Below, one piece after another: positions 1 through 6,444 of a stretch of 64,000 bases of DNA. Source of the DNA: a virus; IMG/VR virus record IMGVR_UViG_3300025073_000032, positions 38,806 through 102,805 of that record; one strand, given 5' to 3'. A program made the translations under genes and the position numbers. Numbering within the stretch: the first letter of the stretch is position 1; each line of letters opens with the position of its first letter. The notes beneath the pieces are model-generated. The model had not been told where the DNA came from. It did no database searches and saw nothing but the letters and a program-made list of their open reading frames with translations.

Positions 1-76
1 CTATCGGTAGCAGATAGAGGAACGCCATTCCACCTACCAGCATTCCCCAACTGAATTGTATAATAGCTTCGATCAC
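1..76 (-). CDS. Partial small membrane protein, N-terminal part
   Basis: Only the first 25 codons are inside the window. The start is a GTG at 74-76, chosen because an AAAGGGGG ribosome site lies 6-8 bases before it. The visible peptide begins V-I-E-A-I-I-Q-F and is almost wholly hydrophobic, ending in L-Y-L-L-P-I, so it is probably a membrane segment. I do not recognise a family. It continues the run of short membrane-peptide genes seen at 1285-5742. Confidence 0.55.
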   Translation of the reverse strand, partial: MIEAIIQFSWGMLVGGMAFLYLLPI

Positions 77-123
77 ACTATACCCCCTTTCCTATACTCC
101 CGTTACTTGAGTATTATTGTCTA

Positions 124-294
124 TTAGTCATCTTCGTGGTCTACAGGCACATACCCAAGAGCGTCTGAAATGGCTTTCCGTATAGCATCACACTTGTTAG
201 GAAAGTACTTAGGATGCAGATGAATATGTACTTGTCTTGCCTCTTCCTCGGTCAGTGTAAGAATCACCTTGAAATCTCTCTCTGAAGTCGCCAT
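124..294 (-). CDS. Hypothetical 56-residue protein
   Basis: The frame reads from ATG at 292-294 to TAA at 124-126 and starts MATSERDFKVILTLTEEEA. It is a soluble, charged peptide with several histidines (V-H-I-H-L-H) and no membrane segment. The next gene upstream stops at 296, one base before this start, so the two are translationally linked. I do not recognise a function. The pattern of a short beta strand followed by a helix resembles small DNA-binding or repressor peptides, but that is a guess. Confidence 0.6.
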   Translation of the reverse strand: MATSERDFKVILTLTEEEARQVHIHLHPKYFPNKCDAIRKAISDALGYVPVDHEDD

Positions 295-295
295 C

Positions 296-589
296 TCAAC
301 CTCTCCTTATCATCCAATCTATTAGCTCCCTCCCTGAAGCAAAAAACAACAGCTCGTTGCCAACCTGCTCAGTGTATGATCGGTGCATGAAGTCATACAA
401 GGATTCCCCTGGATTTGCTATATACAGCTCGGATTCCTGATATGGCTCCCAAAAGACGTATACACCCTTACGCACACCCAGGACACCGAAATGTCGCTCC
501 TCATCATTGTTTACAACGACAAGATCATGCTCGTTAATCTCGTCAGCTGCTACTATTTCTTCTTCACTTGGGAATCGTATTAGTTTCAT
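296..589 (-). CDS. Hypothetical 97-residue protein
   Basis: I place the start at the second of two in-frame ATGs (587-589) because AAGGAGAATGAGG puts the SD too close to the first (593-595) and at the right distance from the second. The protein begins MKLIRFPSEEEIV and is acidic, with mixed helix and strand content and a C-terminal helix ending D-W-M-I-R-R-G. There is no membrane segment and no motif I recognise. It sits in the early-type cluster of short genes. Confidence 0.65.
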   Translation of the reverse strand: MKLIRFPSEEEIVAADEINEHDLVVVNNDEERHFGVLGVRKGVYVFWEPYQESELYIANPGESLYDFMHRSYTEQVGNELLFFASGRELIDWMIRRG

Positions 590-607
590 CCTCATTCTCC
601 TTTTTTG

Positions 608-943
608 TTAGTCAACCCACACCCTTGCTCGGTGTTCATGTAATACATCTTTGTATCTCTTGCCTTTAAACTTGTAATTTACCAAAGGTAGCTTGATATC
701 CATCAGCTTCACTTCAGGTAGAGGCACCATTGTATTATCAAAATTTGTGCCATCAAGCTTTGAGTATGACACTCCCCATTGATACTCAGTCACCAATACC
801 ACTTCATACTCATCAGATAGATCATCTACAGCGTAGTTTGCCAAGTTATATACATCACCTGATAAGCTTATCCAGATGTATGCACCTTCTACACTGTTCA
901 CAACCTCGCCTGTCTCTTTATTTCTCAAGGCTAACCGTCTCAT
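608..943 (-). CDS. Hypothetical 111-residue protein
   Basis: The frame is open further upstream, but the start at 941-943 is preceded by AGGAGGAAGT and overlaps the stop of the upstream gene as ATGA, so this is the likely initiation site. The protein starts MRRLALRNKETGEVVNSVEG and looks like a small beta-rich domain with a basic C-terminal tail (K-G-K-R-Y-K-D). No family recognised. Confidence 0.65.
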   Translation of the reverse strand: MRRLALRNKETGEVVNSVEGAYIWISLSGDVYNLANYAVDDLSDEYEVVLVTEYQWGVSYSKLDGTNFDNTMVPLPEVKLMDIKLPLVNYKFKGKRYKDVLHEHRARVWVD

Positions 944-1275
944 ACTTCCTCCTCTTTTAATAAAGCTTTCCAGCGTCGAATGCGCTCCTGTGCTTTCTCT
1001 GCGAGGCCAGGGTATATGTCTGGATACTGCCGTACATGTCCACTGAACGATGGACAATCTCGCCCCTCGTACTTCATCCACAAGCAAGAGCCACACCCCG
1101 CATCCCTACTCTCTAGCCCAGCCATCCTACACAAGATGCAGTGATCCACTGCATAATGTGCTTCTTCCGCTGTACACAGTCGATCACGGTCCTTGTCATA
1201 CCAACGATCTAATAGATCAAGTGCATCTTCCCAGTTGTCTATGTCATATGGCGATTTGTAATTATACTCTTTCAT
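940..1275 (-). CDS. Cysteine-containing 111-residue protein, possible zinc site
   Basis: The N-terminal half is acidic and helical (N-W-E-D-A-L-D-L-L-D-R-W-Y). Residues about 46-75 hold C-I-L-C, then C-G-S-C, then a further Cys before a proline, plus His-45, a spacing that could bind zinc. The C-terminus is a charged helix. The stop overlaps the next start (ATGA), showing translational coupling. Function unknown. Confidence 0.65.
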   Translation of the reverse strand: MKEYNYKSPYDIDNWEDALDLLDRWYDKDRDRLCTAEEAHYAVDHCILCRMAGLESRDAGCGSCLWMKYEGRDCPSFSGHVRQYPDIYPGLAEKAQERIRRWKALLKEEEV

Positions 1276-1284
1276 GTACTCTCC

Positions 1285-1407
1285 TTATCCGGCTAATGCT
1301 ATAGCCAGCTTGTATGCTAAGGATATTAAACATACTATGCTTGCTATCAGCAGACTCACGAAGAACGCGATCCAGGCTGCATCTTTGAACTTCACTGATC
1401 CTTTCAT
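1285..1407 (-). CDS. Small membrane protein, 40 residues
   Basis: The frame runs from ATG 1405-1407 to TAA 1285-1287. The peptide MKGSVKFKDAAWIAFFVSLL continues with a hydrophobic stretch I-A-S-I-V-C-L-I-S-L, giving one membrane helix after a basic N-terminus. GGAGAGGGGG precedes the start. It is the first gene after the sigma70-like promoter at 1452-1479, so it leads a transcription unit. Function unknown; a single-pass inner-membrane peptide is the simplest reading. Confidence 0.65.
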   Translation of the reverse strand: MKGSVKFKDAAWIAFFVSLLIASIVCLISLAYKLAIALAG

Positions 1408-1451
1408 CCTGGTATACCCCCTCTCCTTGCCTAAACTTATCTAATATAGAT

Positions 1452-1479
1452 ATTATACCAGATAAGCTAGGCAAGTCAA
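1452..1479 (-). promoter_or_regulatory. Sigma70-like promoter P1
   Basis: On the minus strand TTGACT (1474-1479) and TATAAT (1452-1457) are separated by 16 bases. It points at the 40-residue membrane-protein gene starting at 1407. TCTAATA-type motifs flank it: CTAATAG at 1485-1491 upstream of the -35 and an interrupted palindrome around 1437-1452. Two further promoters in this window share the 16-base spacing. Confidence 0.75.
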
Positions 1480-1484
1480 GTTAT

Positions 1485-2633
1485 CTAATAGCTTTTTTCT
1501 TTCCTTCGGCTCGGACAATCAGGCTCGTCACAATCATGCACCTTACCAGTACAGTACTTATGGCCTGACTGCGTTTGACAGAGATAAGAGTAACACGACA
1601 AAGGACGCTCACACCCACCTGAATTGGAGGCACACGGAGGATCAACTTGTCTAATAGGCATTGCACTCTTAATTGCTTCCCTGATCGTAGTTCCCTGGCC
1701 TACTTTGCGCCATACACGATCATTCACATTCCCGCTCTCCTTAGTTACAACCCATACGCCGTCAGACTCCTCATCAGGGTATTCAAAGCTGAGCATGTAA
1801 TGTTTCTCCTCCAACCAGTTGAGCAACAGAGTGTCCTCGTTGGCATCGGGACAAAGAAGATCACTTTTTGCACCCATTTGGACATGCTCTGTCTCTGGAT
1901 TGGTCATTCCCTTATGCACTGATTCACTCAAACCTGTGAACTCTCCAGGCTCACATTCTGCATGCTTCACAGGTGACTCACTGATCCAGGCTCTTTCTAC
2001 TTCCTGCATCACTTTTATTGCTTTAAAGCCTACAGGTGGTACCTCTCTTACTCCCTTGTGGAGCTTACCGAAATCCTCTTCCAACTTCTGTATCTGTTCA
2101 TCTGTTGGTTCACTCCAGGCCACATTGATGCCGTTCAGAGTCTGCTGATTCGGTTCTCTGTTTTCTTCTTTTCTACCTGTTGGCGATATCTGCTCAAACA
2201 ACTTCAACCTGTATATCTCTGCATCCAGGCTATCATCGTTCATCGTATCGAATGTAGCTTTCAAGGCATTAGCTGCAACCCATGATTTCTCTATCTCTTC
2301 CAATACCTCTTTTGCTTTTAGTCCCTTTTCAGGTGTACTCATTCTATCCCTAAAATCCATGATTGCATCATTCAGGTCATGCACCGGAACTGTTCTCCCT
2401 CCGATCACAACCTCTTTTTCTTTTTCCCTTGCGTTGATTACTTTCTCGGTACAATCCTCTCTTGCTGATCTGTACTGTCTAGCAGAGACTGCATCCATTC
2501 TCTCGTTTATCCTCTGCTCGAATCGAATGATGTTCATCTCCATAGTGTTGATCTGTTGTCTCGTTTTCAAGAGCTGATCTTCCAGGACATGCATTTGCCT
2601 CTCCAGTATTGCCAGTCTATGCCTTGTCCACAT
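1485..2633 (-). CDS. Coiled-coil protein with cysteine-rich C-terminus, 382 residues
   Basis: Residues 1-60 form a strong predicted coiled coil (heptads around L-E-R-Q-M-H-V-L-E-D-Q-L-L-K). The middle is acidic and mixed. The last 55 residues carry about ten cysteines in the pattern C-x(6)-C-x(5)-C-x(4)-C and further pairs, ending in a basic R-R-K-E-K-S-Y, so a metal-binding or disulphide module is likely. The start overlaps the upstream stop as TAATG with GGAG upstream. I recognise no family; it is the largest protein of this small-gene region. Confidence 0.7.
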   Translation of the reverse strand: MWTRHRLAILERQMHVLEDQLLKTRQQINTMEMNIIRFEQRINERMDAVSARQYRSAREDCTEKVINAREKEKEVVIGGRTVPVHDLNDAIMDFRDRMSTPEKGLKAKEVLEEIEKSWVAANALKATFDTMNDDSLDAEIYRLKLFEQISPTGRKEENREPNQQTLNGINVAWSEPTDEQIQKLEEDFGKLHKGVREVPPVGFKAIKVMQEVERAWISESPVKHAECEPGEFTGLSESVHKGMTNPETEHVQMGAKSDLLCPDANEDTLLLNWLEEKHYMLSFEYPDEESDGVWVVTKESGNVNDRVWRKVGQGTTIREAIKSAMPIRQVDPPCASNSGGCERPLSCYSYLCQTQSGHKYCTGKVHDCDEPDCPSRRKEKSY

Positions 2634-3109
2634 TATTCTGTCTCCTTCTTTTCGAGAACTACCTTTTCTTCTTTTTCTTCCTTTCTCAGCTCCATTCCCA
2701 GGTGATTCAGGACTGCATTTATGGCTTGATTGATCGGTACCCGACCACCGAATGGATTTACAAAGAAACCAAATGTTTTTACGTAAACAGGCACTGTAGT
2801 TGCCCGATGTAGCTCAGCTTCCAACCTCTCTATTTCCTTACGCAGACTTGCAATTGCCTCATTTTGATTGTCTATTTTATCGCTAAGCTCACATTGATAA
2901 AAAGACATAGAATCATATCTCCTATCGTGATTACCGTCATGATACTTCAGTTGATTTACATCCCTTTTCAATATTTTGTACGTTCTGAATGGATGCCACA
3001 TTTTCTTTTCTCCTATTGCTAGTTGTATTACAGCTATTGTGATTAGTACTGATGCATATATCAGCAGTACCGCTACTAATGCTATTAACCCTTCAGACTC
3101 AAACATCAT
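2633..3109 (-). CDS. Membrane-anchored coiled-coil protein, 158 residues
   Basis: Residues 5-32 form one hydrophobic membrane helix (G-L-I-A-L-V-A-V-L-L-I-Y), followed by a cytoplasmic-looking basic stretch, a coiled coil at about 75-105 (I-A-S-L-R-K-E-I-E-R-L-E-A-E-L) and a charged tail rich in E and K. Two ATGs at 3109 and 3106 are possible starts. It overlaps the previous gene by 11 bases and the next as TAATG. Function unknown. Confidence 0.65.
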   Translation of the reverse strand: MMFESEGLIALVAVLLIYASVLITIAVIQLAIGEKKMWHPFRTYKILKRDVNQLKYHDGNHDRRYDSMSFYQCELSDKIDNQNEAIASLRKEIERLEAELHRATTVPVYVKTFGFFVNPFGGRVPINQAINAVLNHLGMELRKEEKEEKVVLEKKETE

Positions 3110-3239
3110 TTTCCTCTTGTTTTTCTTGTTTTTCTTCTTTTCTCATTTCCCAGCGCACTGATATATAAGCTAGACTTATCCAAAAGACAAGTACACTTAC
3201 AGATACCAACATAGCTTTTAATATCTCTATTAACATCAT
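3099..3239 (-). CDS. Small membrane protein, 46 residues
   Basis: The peptide starts MMLIEILKAMLVSVSVLVFW, one membrane helix, and ends in a charged tail K-E-E-K-Q-E-K-Q-E-E. Upstream GAGGAG lies just before two consecutive ATGs (3239 and 3236); the second gives the better spacing. The stop lies inside the next gene. It resembles the neighbouring membrane peptide genes in design but not in sequence. Confidence 0.6.
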   Translation of the reverse strand: MMLIEILKAMLVSVSVLVFWISLAYISVRWEMRKEEKQEKQEENDV

Positions 3240-3422
3240 TTACTCCTCTTCTTCGCAAGTATTACAGCGCCATGCTATTTCTTCTTTGTGATTCAGAAAT
3301 GTTACGCCTTTGGTGAATAATTTGATCTTTTTGCAGTTATGACAGCATGGGAAGAGCATGTCGGCAAGTACCACCAACAGGGCCATTAGGAGCATCAGGT
3401 TTACCATCAATTCAGCATTCAT
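3240..3422 (-). CDS. Membrane-anchored zinc-ribbon peptide, 60 residues
   Basis: Residues 5-25 are a hydrophobic helix (L-M-V-N-L-M-L-L-M-A-L-L-V-V-L). Residues 26-60 contain C-C-H-N-C and C-N-T-C, a two-knuckle arrangement typical of zinc ribbons. The C-terminus is acidic. A CTAATAG motif sits immediately before the start. Function unknown; a membrane-tethered zinc ribbon may recruit a host protein, but this is inference. Confidence 0.65.
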   Translation of the reverse strand: MNAELMVNLMLLMALLVVLADMLFPCCHNCKKIKLFTKGVTFLNHKEEIAWRCNTCEEEE

Positions 3423-3459
3423 TCTAATAGTCCTTTCCTGTGTATTAGTGCTTTGTGAA

Positions 3460-3663
3460 CTAATGCGTCTTGTCTAATAGAACAACTAGCTCAGATACAG
3501 CTTTAGCCAGTGCCTTTTCTCTCTCACCAACACAGTTGACCTGATACTGCTCTATGTGCTGTTCTTGCGTATATGCACAAGGTCGATGCTGTTCCCACCA
3601 TGCGATAGCACACATGACTACAGGACCGAACCCAAACACTACCGCCCACTTCTCTTCTGTCAT
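3460..3663 (-). CDS. Small membrane protein, 67 residues
   Basis: The N-terminal third (V-V-F-G-F-G-P-V-V-M-C-A-I-A-W-W) is a short hydrophobic segment followed by a soluble helical part ending E-L-V-V-L-L-D-K-T-H. The two domains fit a signal-anchor protein. A CTAATAG motif lies within its 3' end (3474-3480). No family recognised. Confidence 0.55.
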   Translation of the reverse strand: MTEEKWAVVFGFGPVVMCAIAWWEQHRPCAYTQEQHIEQYQVNCVGEREKALAKAVSELVVLLDKTH

Positions 3664-3701
3664 TTTCTTGTCCTCATCTAATATGCAATTTGTGAAATTA
3701 C

Positions 3702-4079
3702 TTATTCAGTTTCACGAGTCTTGATCCACTCTTTATCAGTATCGATTACCACCACTTTCTTATGTGGCAGTTTACGCACCGCTACGCTACTTCCTGTCAA
3801 GTAATCGTACATTGCCTCCAGAGTGTATGGTCCTTGCATGTATGCTTTGTTAGGATTACCATCCAACCCAGTCAGTATGAATCTCTTGCCAGCTTCCCTT
3901 GAGTCCCACTGAGCTTCAGATACAACAACTTCCACCTGTCCTATCAAAAACACAGCTCCTGCTTTAATATCTGTCATTTTTACTTCGTAATACTCTTCCA
4001 GGTACCGATTAGCCTCTTCTATTGCCTTTCTTGCTGCATCGATTGCCTGTTTTGCCTCTTTGTCAGATTTGAACGCCAT
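3702..4079 (-). CDS. Hypothetical 125-residue protein
   Basis: I choose ATG 4077-4079 over the GTG one codon upstream because GGAGGAAAGTG places the SD correctly; this start overlaps the previous stop as TGATG. The N-terminus is a Lys/Ala-rich helix (K-E-A-K-Q-A-I-D-A-A-R-K-A), followed by a beta-rich domain. No membrane segment. Function unknown. Confidence 0.65.
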   Translation of the reverse strand: MAFKSDKEAKQAIDAARKAIEEANRYLEEYYEVKMTDIKAGAVFLIGQVEVVVSEAQWDSREAGKRFILTGLDGNPNKAYMQGPYTLEAMYDYLTGSSVAVRKLPHKKVVVIDTDKEWIKTRETE

Positions 4080-4306
4080 CACTTTCCTCCTTCTGAGTAT
4101 CGTACTTCGATCTTGTCAAGCACCATCCAGATAAAATATGCAGCTCCTATGACAAAGAATGCCAGCTCAAGCAGCAATCCACCTACAGCAGAGCTAAATA
4201 GTATTAGACATGTCAATCCAGCTCCGAACATCAAGGTAGCCATGCCTGTTCCTGTCAAGCACAACACCCTGACACATACTAATAGATACTTTAACCATTT
4301 GTTCAT
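4079..4306 (-). CDS. Two-span membrane protein, 75 residues
   Basis: Hydrophobic segments occupy about residues 5-33 and 36-62, with a short charged C-terminus (D-K-I-E-V-R-Y-S-E-G-G-K). AGGAGATAAAGC precedes the ATG. The two spans and size would suit a holin, but the gene lies 29 kb from the lysis cassette, so a role in host takeover is more likely. Confidence 0.65.
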   Translation of the reverse strand: MNKWLKYLLVCVRVLCLTGTGMATLMFGAGLTCLILFSSAVGGLLLELAFFVIGAAYFIWMVLDKIEVRYSEGGK

Positions 4307-4309
4307 GCT

Positions 4310-4441
4310 TTATCTCCTTTCTAATATCTGTTTCAAAGACTTATCGATGCTCTCCAGCACACACATCTTCTCTTTATGATGTTCTTTAACCTTTCTCCAG
4401 ATAAGCCACCAAAGCACAGCTCCTATGATAAGTTCAAACAT
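4310..4441 (-). CDS. Small membrane protein, 43 residues
   Basis: Frame from ATG 4439-4441 to TAA 4310-4312. It starts MFELIIGAVLWWLIWRKVKE, one membrane helix with a Trp-rich core, then a basic helical tail ending in L-E-R-R. GGAGAAAGCGAG lies upstream. The next gene starts three bases after its stop. Function unknown. Confidence 0.6.
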   Translation of the reverse strand: MFELIIGAVLWWLIWRKVKEHHKEKMCVLESIDKSLKQILERR

Positions 4442-4464
4442 GACTTTACTCGCTTTCTCCTCTC

Positions 4465-4818
4465 CTACTCTCCAAAATTAGCCTTTTGGAATTCTATTAC
4501 ATACTCCAGAGCATCCTTGCACTGTTCAGGAAAGAACTCTGCTGATCTTTTAAGATCTTTCTTCATCAAGTCCAAAGTATGACCTGTGACATTGCCTAAG
4601 ATGGATTCTAACAGGCTATACTCACTTAGATGGTACTCTTTAAGCACATAACCTATTGCCTCATATGCCTCTATTGCCTCATCTTGCAACTCAGCATACC
4701 CTCGGTGCTTCAGAAGTGAATCCCAGGCACCAGCTTTGTCTATTGTAATATTGCTACAGATAGAGTTGAGCTTATCAACCACCGCGAAGACCACCCCTTG
4801 ACTTATAAACACCGGCAT
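4465..4818 (-). CDS. Hypothetical helical protein, 117 residues
   Basis: Start set at ATG 4816-4818 because GGAAGGAGTGCAAG directly precedes it; an upstream in-frame ATG lacks an SD. The protein is nearly all helical with regular acidic and aromatic residues (E-A-I-E-A-Y-E-A-I-G-Y-V-L). No motif recognised. Confidence 0.6.
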   Translation of the reverse strand: MPVFISQGVVFAVVDKLNSICSNITIDKAGAWDSLLKHRGYAELQDEAIEAYEAIGYVLKEYHLSEYSLLESILGNVTGHTLDLMKKDLKRSAEFFPEQCKDALEYVIEFQKANFGE

Positions 4819-5045
4819 CTTGCACTCCTTCCCGAACACTTAACCTCTATCACGCCTCCACAGATATAAGGTATTGCCTCCCACTCTGGTTTTACATCGG
4901 CTACTCCAAAAAGTGAGCAATTCTTACACTGAATAGCAGAGAATTCCACTCCATTAGTGCTGCCTCTCCCAGCATGGTAGCAATCATGACCATTTTCCCT
5001 GGCTTTCTTTTCCATCGCCCTTTCCAATGCTCTAATAGCTTTCAT
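4803..5045 (-). CDS. Cysteine-rich 80-residue protein
   Basis: Start at ATG 5043-5045, preceded by AAAGGAGAAGGT; the longer open frame upstream is not supported. The protein has an N-terminal charged helix (A-L-E-R-A-M-E-K-K-A-R-E), His and Cys at 19-23, C-K-N-C near 42-45 and C-S-G-R-S-A-R-C-R-C near the end. This looks like a zinc-binding fold. It overlaps the next gene by 16 bases. Confidence 0.6.
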   Translation of the reverse strand: MKAIRALERAMEKKARENGHDCYHAGRGSTNGVEFSAIQCKNCSLFGVADVKPEWEAIPYICGGVIEVKCSGRSARCRCL

Positions 5046-5058
5046 ACCTTCTCCTTTA

Positions 5059-5286
5059 TTAGAACCTAAAGCTAATCCTCTTTCTATCGTTCTTTGGGAA
5101 TAGTACAATCTCCAGCACCTGATCGATTTCGTCAAAGGCTTTACAAAATGCTCCATTGATCTTGACTGATCCCTTGTCAAGCCACCTGCGTAGCTCAGAG
5201 TTACTGGCTTTGGTCTTGGGTTTCTCGGTTGACCAAAAACCATAACATGCTTCATTAAGTTCCTTAAGCACATCGATAGCGGTCAT
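5059..5286 (-). CDS. S4-like small domain protein, 75 residues
   Basis: Residues 28-72 read S-N-S-E-L-R-R-W-L-D-K-G-S-V-K-I-N-G, then F-D-E-I and V-L-F-P-K-N-D-R-K-R. This matches the layout of the S4 alpha-L RNA-binding motif (helix, R-x-x-x-x-G-x-V-x-x-N-G, strand) and a short protein type common in phages. The start overlaps the previous stop (ATGA). Assignment to S4 rests on motif reading alone. Confidence 0.6.
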   Translation of the reverse strand: MTAIDVLKELNEACYGFWSTEKPKTKASNSELRRWLDKGSVKINGAFCKAFDEIDQVLEIVLFPKNDRKRISFRF

Positions 5287-5399
5287 TTACTCTCCCCGAA
5301 AGACACATGATATTTGCAATCTGTATTAGGGCAATCAAGCCCTTCAGCACATGATACAAACCTGTCTTTCTCACCTTTAATGTAGTTTGTACATTTCAT
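5283..5399 (-). CDS. Cysteine-containing peptide, 38 residues
   Basis: Frame ATG 5397-5399 to TGA 5283-5285, overlapping the neighbours as TAATG and ATGA. The peptide MKCTNYIKGEKDRFVSCAEG continues with C-P-N-T-D-C-K-Y-H, giving four cysteines and a histidine, compatible with a single zinc knuckle. Its overlaps at both ends support real translation. Confidence 0.55.
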   Translation of the reverse strand: MKCTNYIKGEKDRFVSCAEGLDCPNTDCKYHVSFGESK

Positions 5400-5536
5400 T
5401 AGTCACCATCCTCTAACAACTCTTCACTACCACGCTTGCGCTTAAGGTCAAAATTCATGTACCTCAATCGAATTAATGCTGCTGCCTCCTGTAACAGCCT
5501 CTGCCTCTTCTCGTATAGTTTTGCTGCACGTACCAT
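5399..5536 (-). CDS. Basic helical peptide, 45 residues (paralogue of the next upstream gene)
   Basis: Starts MVRAAKLYEKRQRLLQEAAA and continues L-I-R-L-R-Y-M-N-F-D-L-K-R-K-R with an acidic end. CGGAGGTTTAGC gives a good SD. Residues 8-30 align with residues 5-27 of the 32-residue product of 5549-5647 (shared pattern K-R-x-x-L/R-x-E-A-x-A-x-I-R-L-R), so the pair arose by tandem duplication. Basic amphipathic helices of this size may bind nucleic acid. Confidence 0.6.
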   Translation of the reverse strand: MVRAAKLYEKRQRLLQEAAALIRLRYMNFDLKRKRGSEELLEDGD

Positions 5537-5548
5537 GCTAAACCTCCG

Positions 5549-5647
5549 TTACCCTTTAAATCTTCTGATCCGGTATACAGCAAACCGCAGACGGATTATC
5601 GCTGTCGCTTCACGTAACCTTTTCTGCACCTTATTGAGTCTTCGCAT
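5549..5647 (-). CDS. Basic helical peptide, 32 residues (tandem paralogue)
   Basis: Starts MRRLNKVQKRLREATAIIRL and ends V-Y-R-I-R-R-F-K-G. GGAGGTGTAC precedes ATG 5645-5647 with ideal spacing. It is strongly basic and matches the next downstream peptide in its core. It begins inside the 3' end of the membrane-peptide gene upstream. Confidence 0.6.
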   Translation of the reverse strand: MRRLNKVQKRLREATAIIRLRFAVYRIRRFKG

Positions 5648-5742
5648 GTACACCTCCAAAGTAAGAGTTTTACAGCTATCGTGGCTAAGCCTAATGTGGC
5701 TATTACGAGTGTAATTAGAGCGATTAACAGGTCCAACATCAT
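5596..5742 (-). CDS. Small membrane protein, 48 residues
   Basis: Starts with two ATGs (5742, 5739) after AAAGGAGCAC. Residues 3-30 are strongly hydrophobic (L-L-I-A-L-I-T-L-V-I-A-T-L-G), then a Cys pair (R-C-T-C) and a basic end K-R-Q-R. It is the first gene behind promoter P2, 22 bases from the -10 box. Confidence 0.6.
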   Translation of the reverse strand: MMLDLLIALITLVIATLGLATIAVKLLLWRCTCEDSIRCRKGYVKRQR

Positions 5743-5763
5743 GTGCTCCTTTCCCTTTATTCT

Positions 5764-5791
5764 ATTATACAACTCCATGCGTAAAAGTAAA
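5764..5791 (-). promoter_or_regulatory. Sigma70-like promoter P2
   Basis: Minus-strand TTTACT (5786-5791) and TATAAT (5764-5769) with a 16-base spacer, reading towards the gene starting at 5742. The 15 bases TATAATAGAATAAAG around the -10 recur exactly at promoter P3 (27340-27345 region), which supports a shared promoter class. The -35 overlaps the palindrome at 5789-5825. Confidence 0.75.
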
Positions 5792-5825
5792 GGGAATATC
5801 TAATATAAAAATAAATATTCCCTTT
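5789..5825. promoter_or_regulatory. Perfect 11-bp inverted repeat overlapping the P2 -35 box
   Basis: AAAGGGAATAT (5789-5799) and its exact complement (5815-5825) flank a 15-base AT-rich loop. It lies 16 bases after the stop of the gene at 5842 and its inner end overlaps the -35 box of P2. It can act as a weak terminator for the upstream unit, although the U-run is poor, or as an operator for P2. The loop carries a TCTAATA motif. Confidence 0.55.
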
Positions 5826-5841
5826 GCTCTTTTCATGAAAC

Positions 5842-6069
5842 CTATTTAGAGCCTTGTCGCTTTTGCTGCATCCTACGATTTTGTTCCCTCTCCCGGCTAC
5901 AGGTATGCTTATCATACTTTGAGGTTGGATTGTCTTTGAAATGAACAGAGAAATTCTTCTTCAGCTCCCTATTTATCTCTGCTCTACTCATCCCTTTTTC
6001 TTCACATTCCCTGATATGCTCCTTGATCCTTTTATCTTTATTGCTCTGACCTTCCGATATTACCTTCAT
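5842..6069 (-). CDS. Basic charged protein, 75 residues
   Basis: Starts MKVISEGQSNKDKRIKEHIR after AAGGAGCAATAAGTG; a GTG one codon upstream is also possible. It is highly charged with an M-S-R-A-E-I-N-R-E-L segment resembling a helix-turn-helix helix pair and a basic Gln/Arg-rich tail. It may bind nucleic acid. It overlaps the upstream gene by 32 bases and ends just before the palindrome at 5825. Confidence 0.6.
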   Translation of the reverse strand: MKVISEGQSNKDKRIKEHIRECEEKGMSRAEINRELKKNFSVHFKDNPTSKYDKHTCSREREQNRRMQQKRQGSK

Positions 6070-6214
6070 CACTTATTGCTCCTTGCTCCGATACAATTAC
6101 TTTGTAGACTAGATCACCATGATAATCCCTGAAGTGTACCTCATTTGCCGGTATGCTTTCGTCTACAACCAAACGTATGCACCCGACTTTACCGATCACC
6201 TTGCCTTTTAGCAT
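6038..6214 (-). CDS. Small beta-barrel-like protein, 58 residues
   Basis: I take ATG 6212-6214 because GAGGACCGCAAG precedes it and because a longer start would overlap the upstream gene by over 110 bases. The peptide MLKGKVIGKVGCIRLVVDES shows alternating hydrophobic residues typical of an SH3-like barrel and an acidic tail. Function unknown. Confidence 0.55.
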   Translation of the reverse strand: MLKGKVIGKVGCIRLVVDESIPANEVHFRDYHGDLVYKVIVSEQGAISDEGNIGRSEQ

Positions 6215-6416
6215 CTTGCGGTCCTCGTTGCATAATATACCGAATAATAGTTCTACTCCTTGCCACAGAAGCAGCACATCTTCCACATATCTCTGAGTCA
6301 TGCATGAAGTAATCCAGACCTATTCCCTTATGTTCTCTTAAGCATAAATCAGCATCCTTCAAAACCTGTAACAGCTCCTCCCTGGTATAATTCAAATCAT
6401 CGGTTCCCCTAATCAT
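6189..6416 (-). CDS. Hypothetical 75-residue protein
   Basis: Start at ATG 6414-6416, preceded by AGGGGAGTAAAC; the longer frame has no SD. The protein has an N-terminal acidic helix (T-R-E-E-L-L-Q-V-L-K-D-A-D) and C-x(2)-C at about residues 44-47 after a His/Asp segment. It follows the terminase large subunit by 28 bases. No family recognised. Confidence 0.55.
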   Translation of the reverse strand: MIRGTDDLNYTREELLQVLKDADLCLREHKGIGLDYFMHDSEICGRCAASVARSRTIIRYIMQRGPQDAKRQGDR

Positions 6417-6444
6417 GTTTACTCCCCTTTCATCGCTAAGGTTA

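Noticed and set aside
1262-1474. Open frame of 70 codons on the minus strand
   Set aside because: It covers promoter P1 and overlaps the better supported 40-residue membrane gene at 1285-1407; no ribosome site before its start.
1481-1666. Second open frame inside the 382-residue coiled-coil gene
   Set aside because: Different frame, no ribosome site, composition unlike a protein; shadow of the longer gene.
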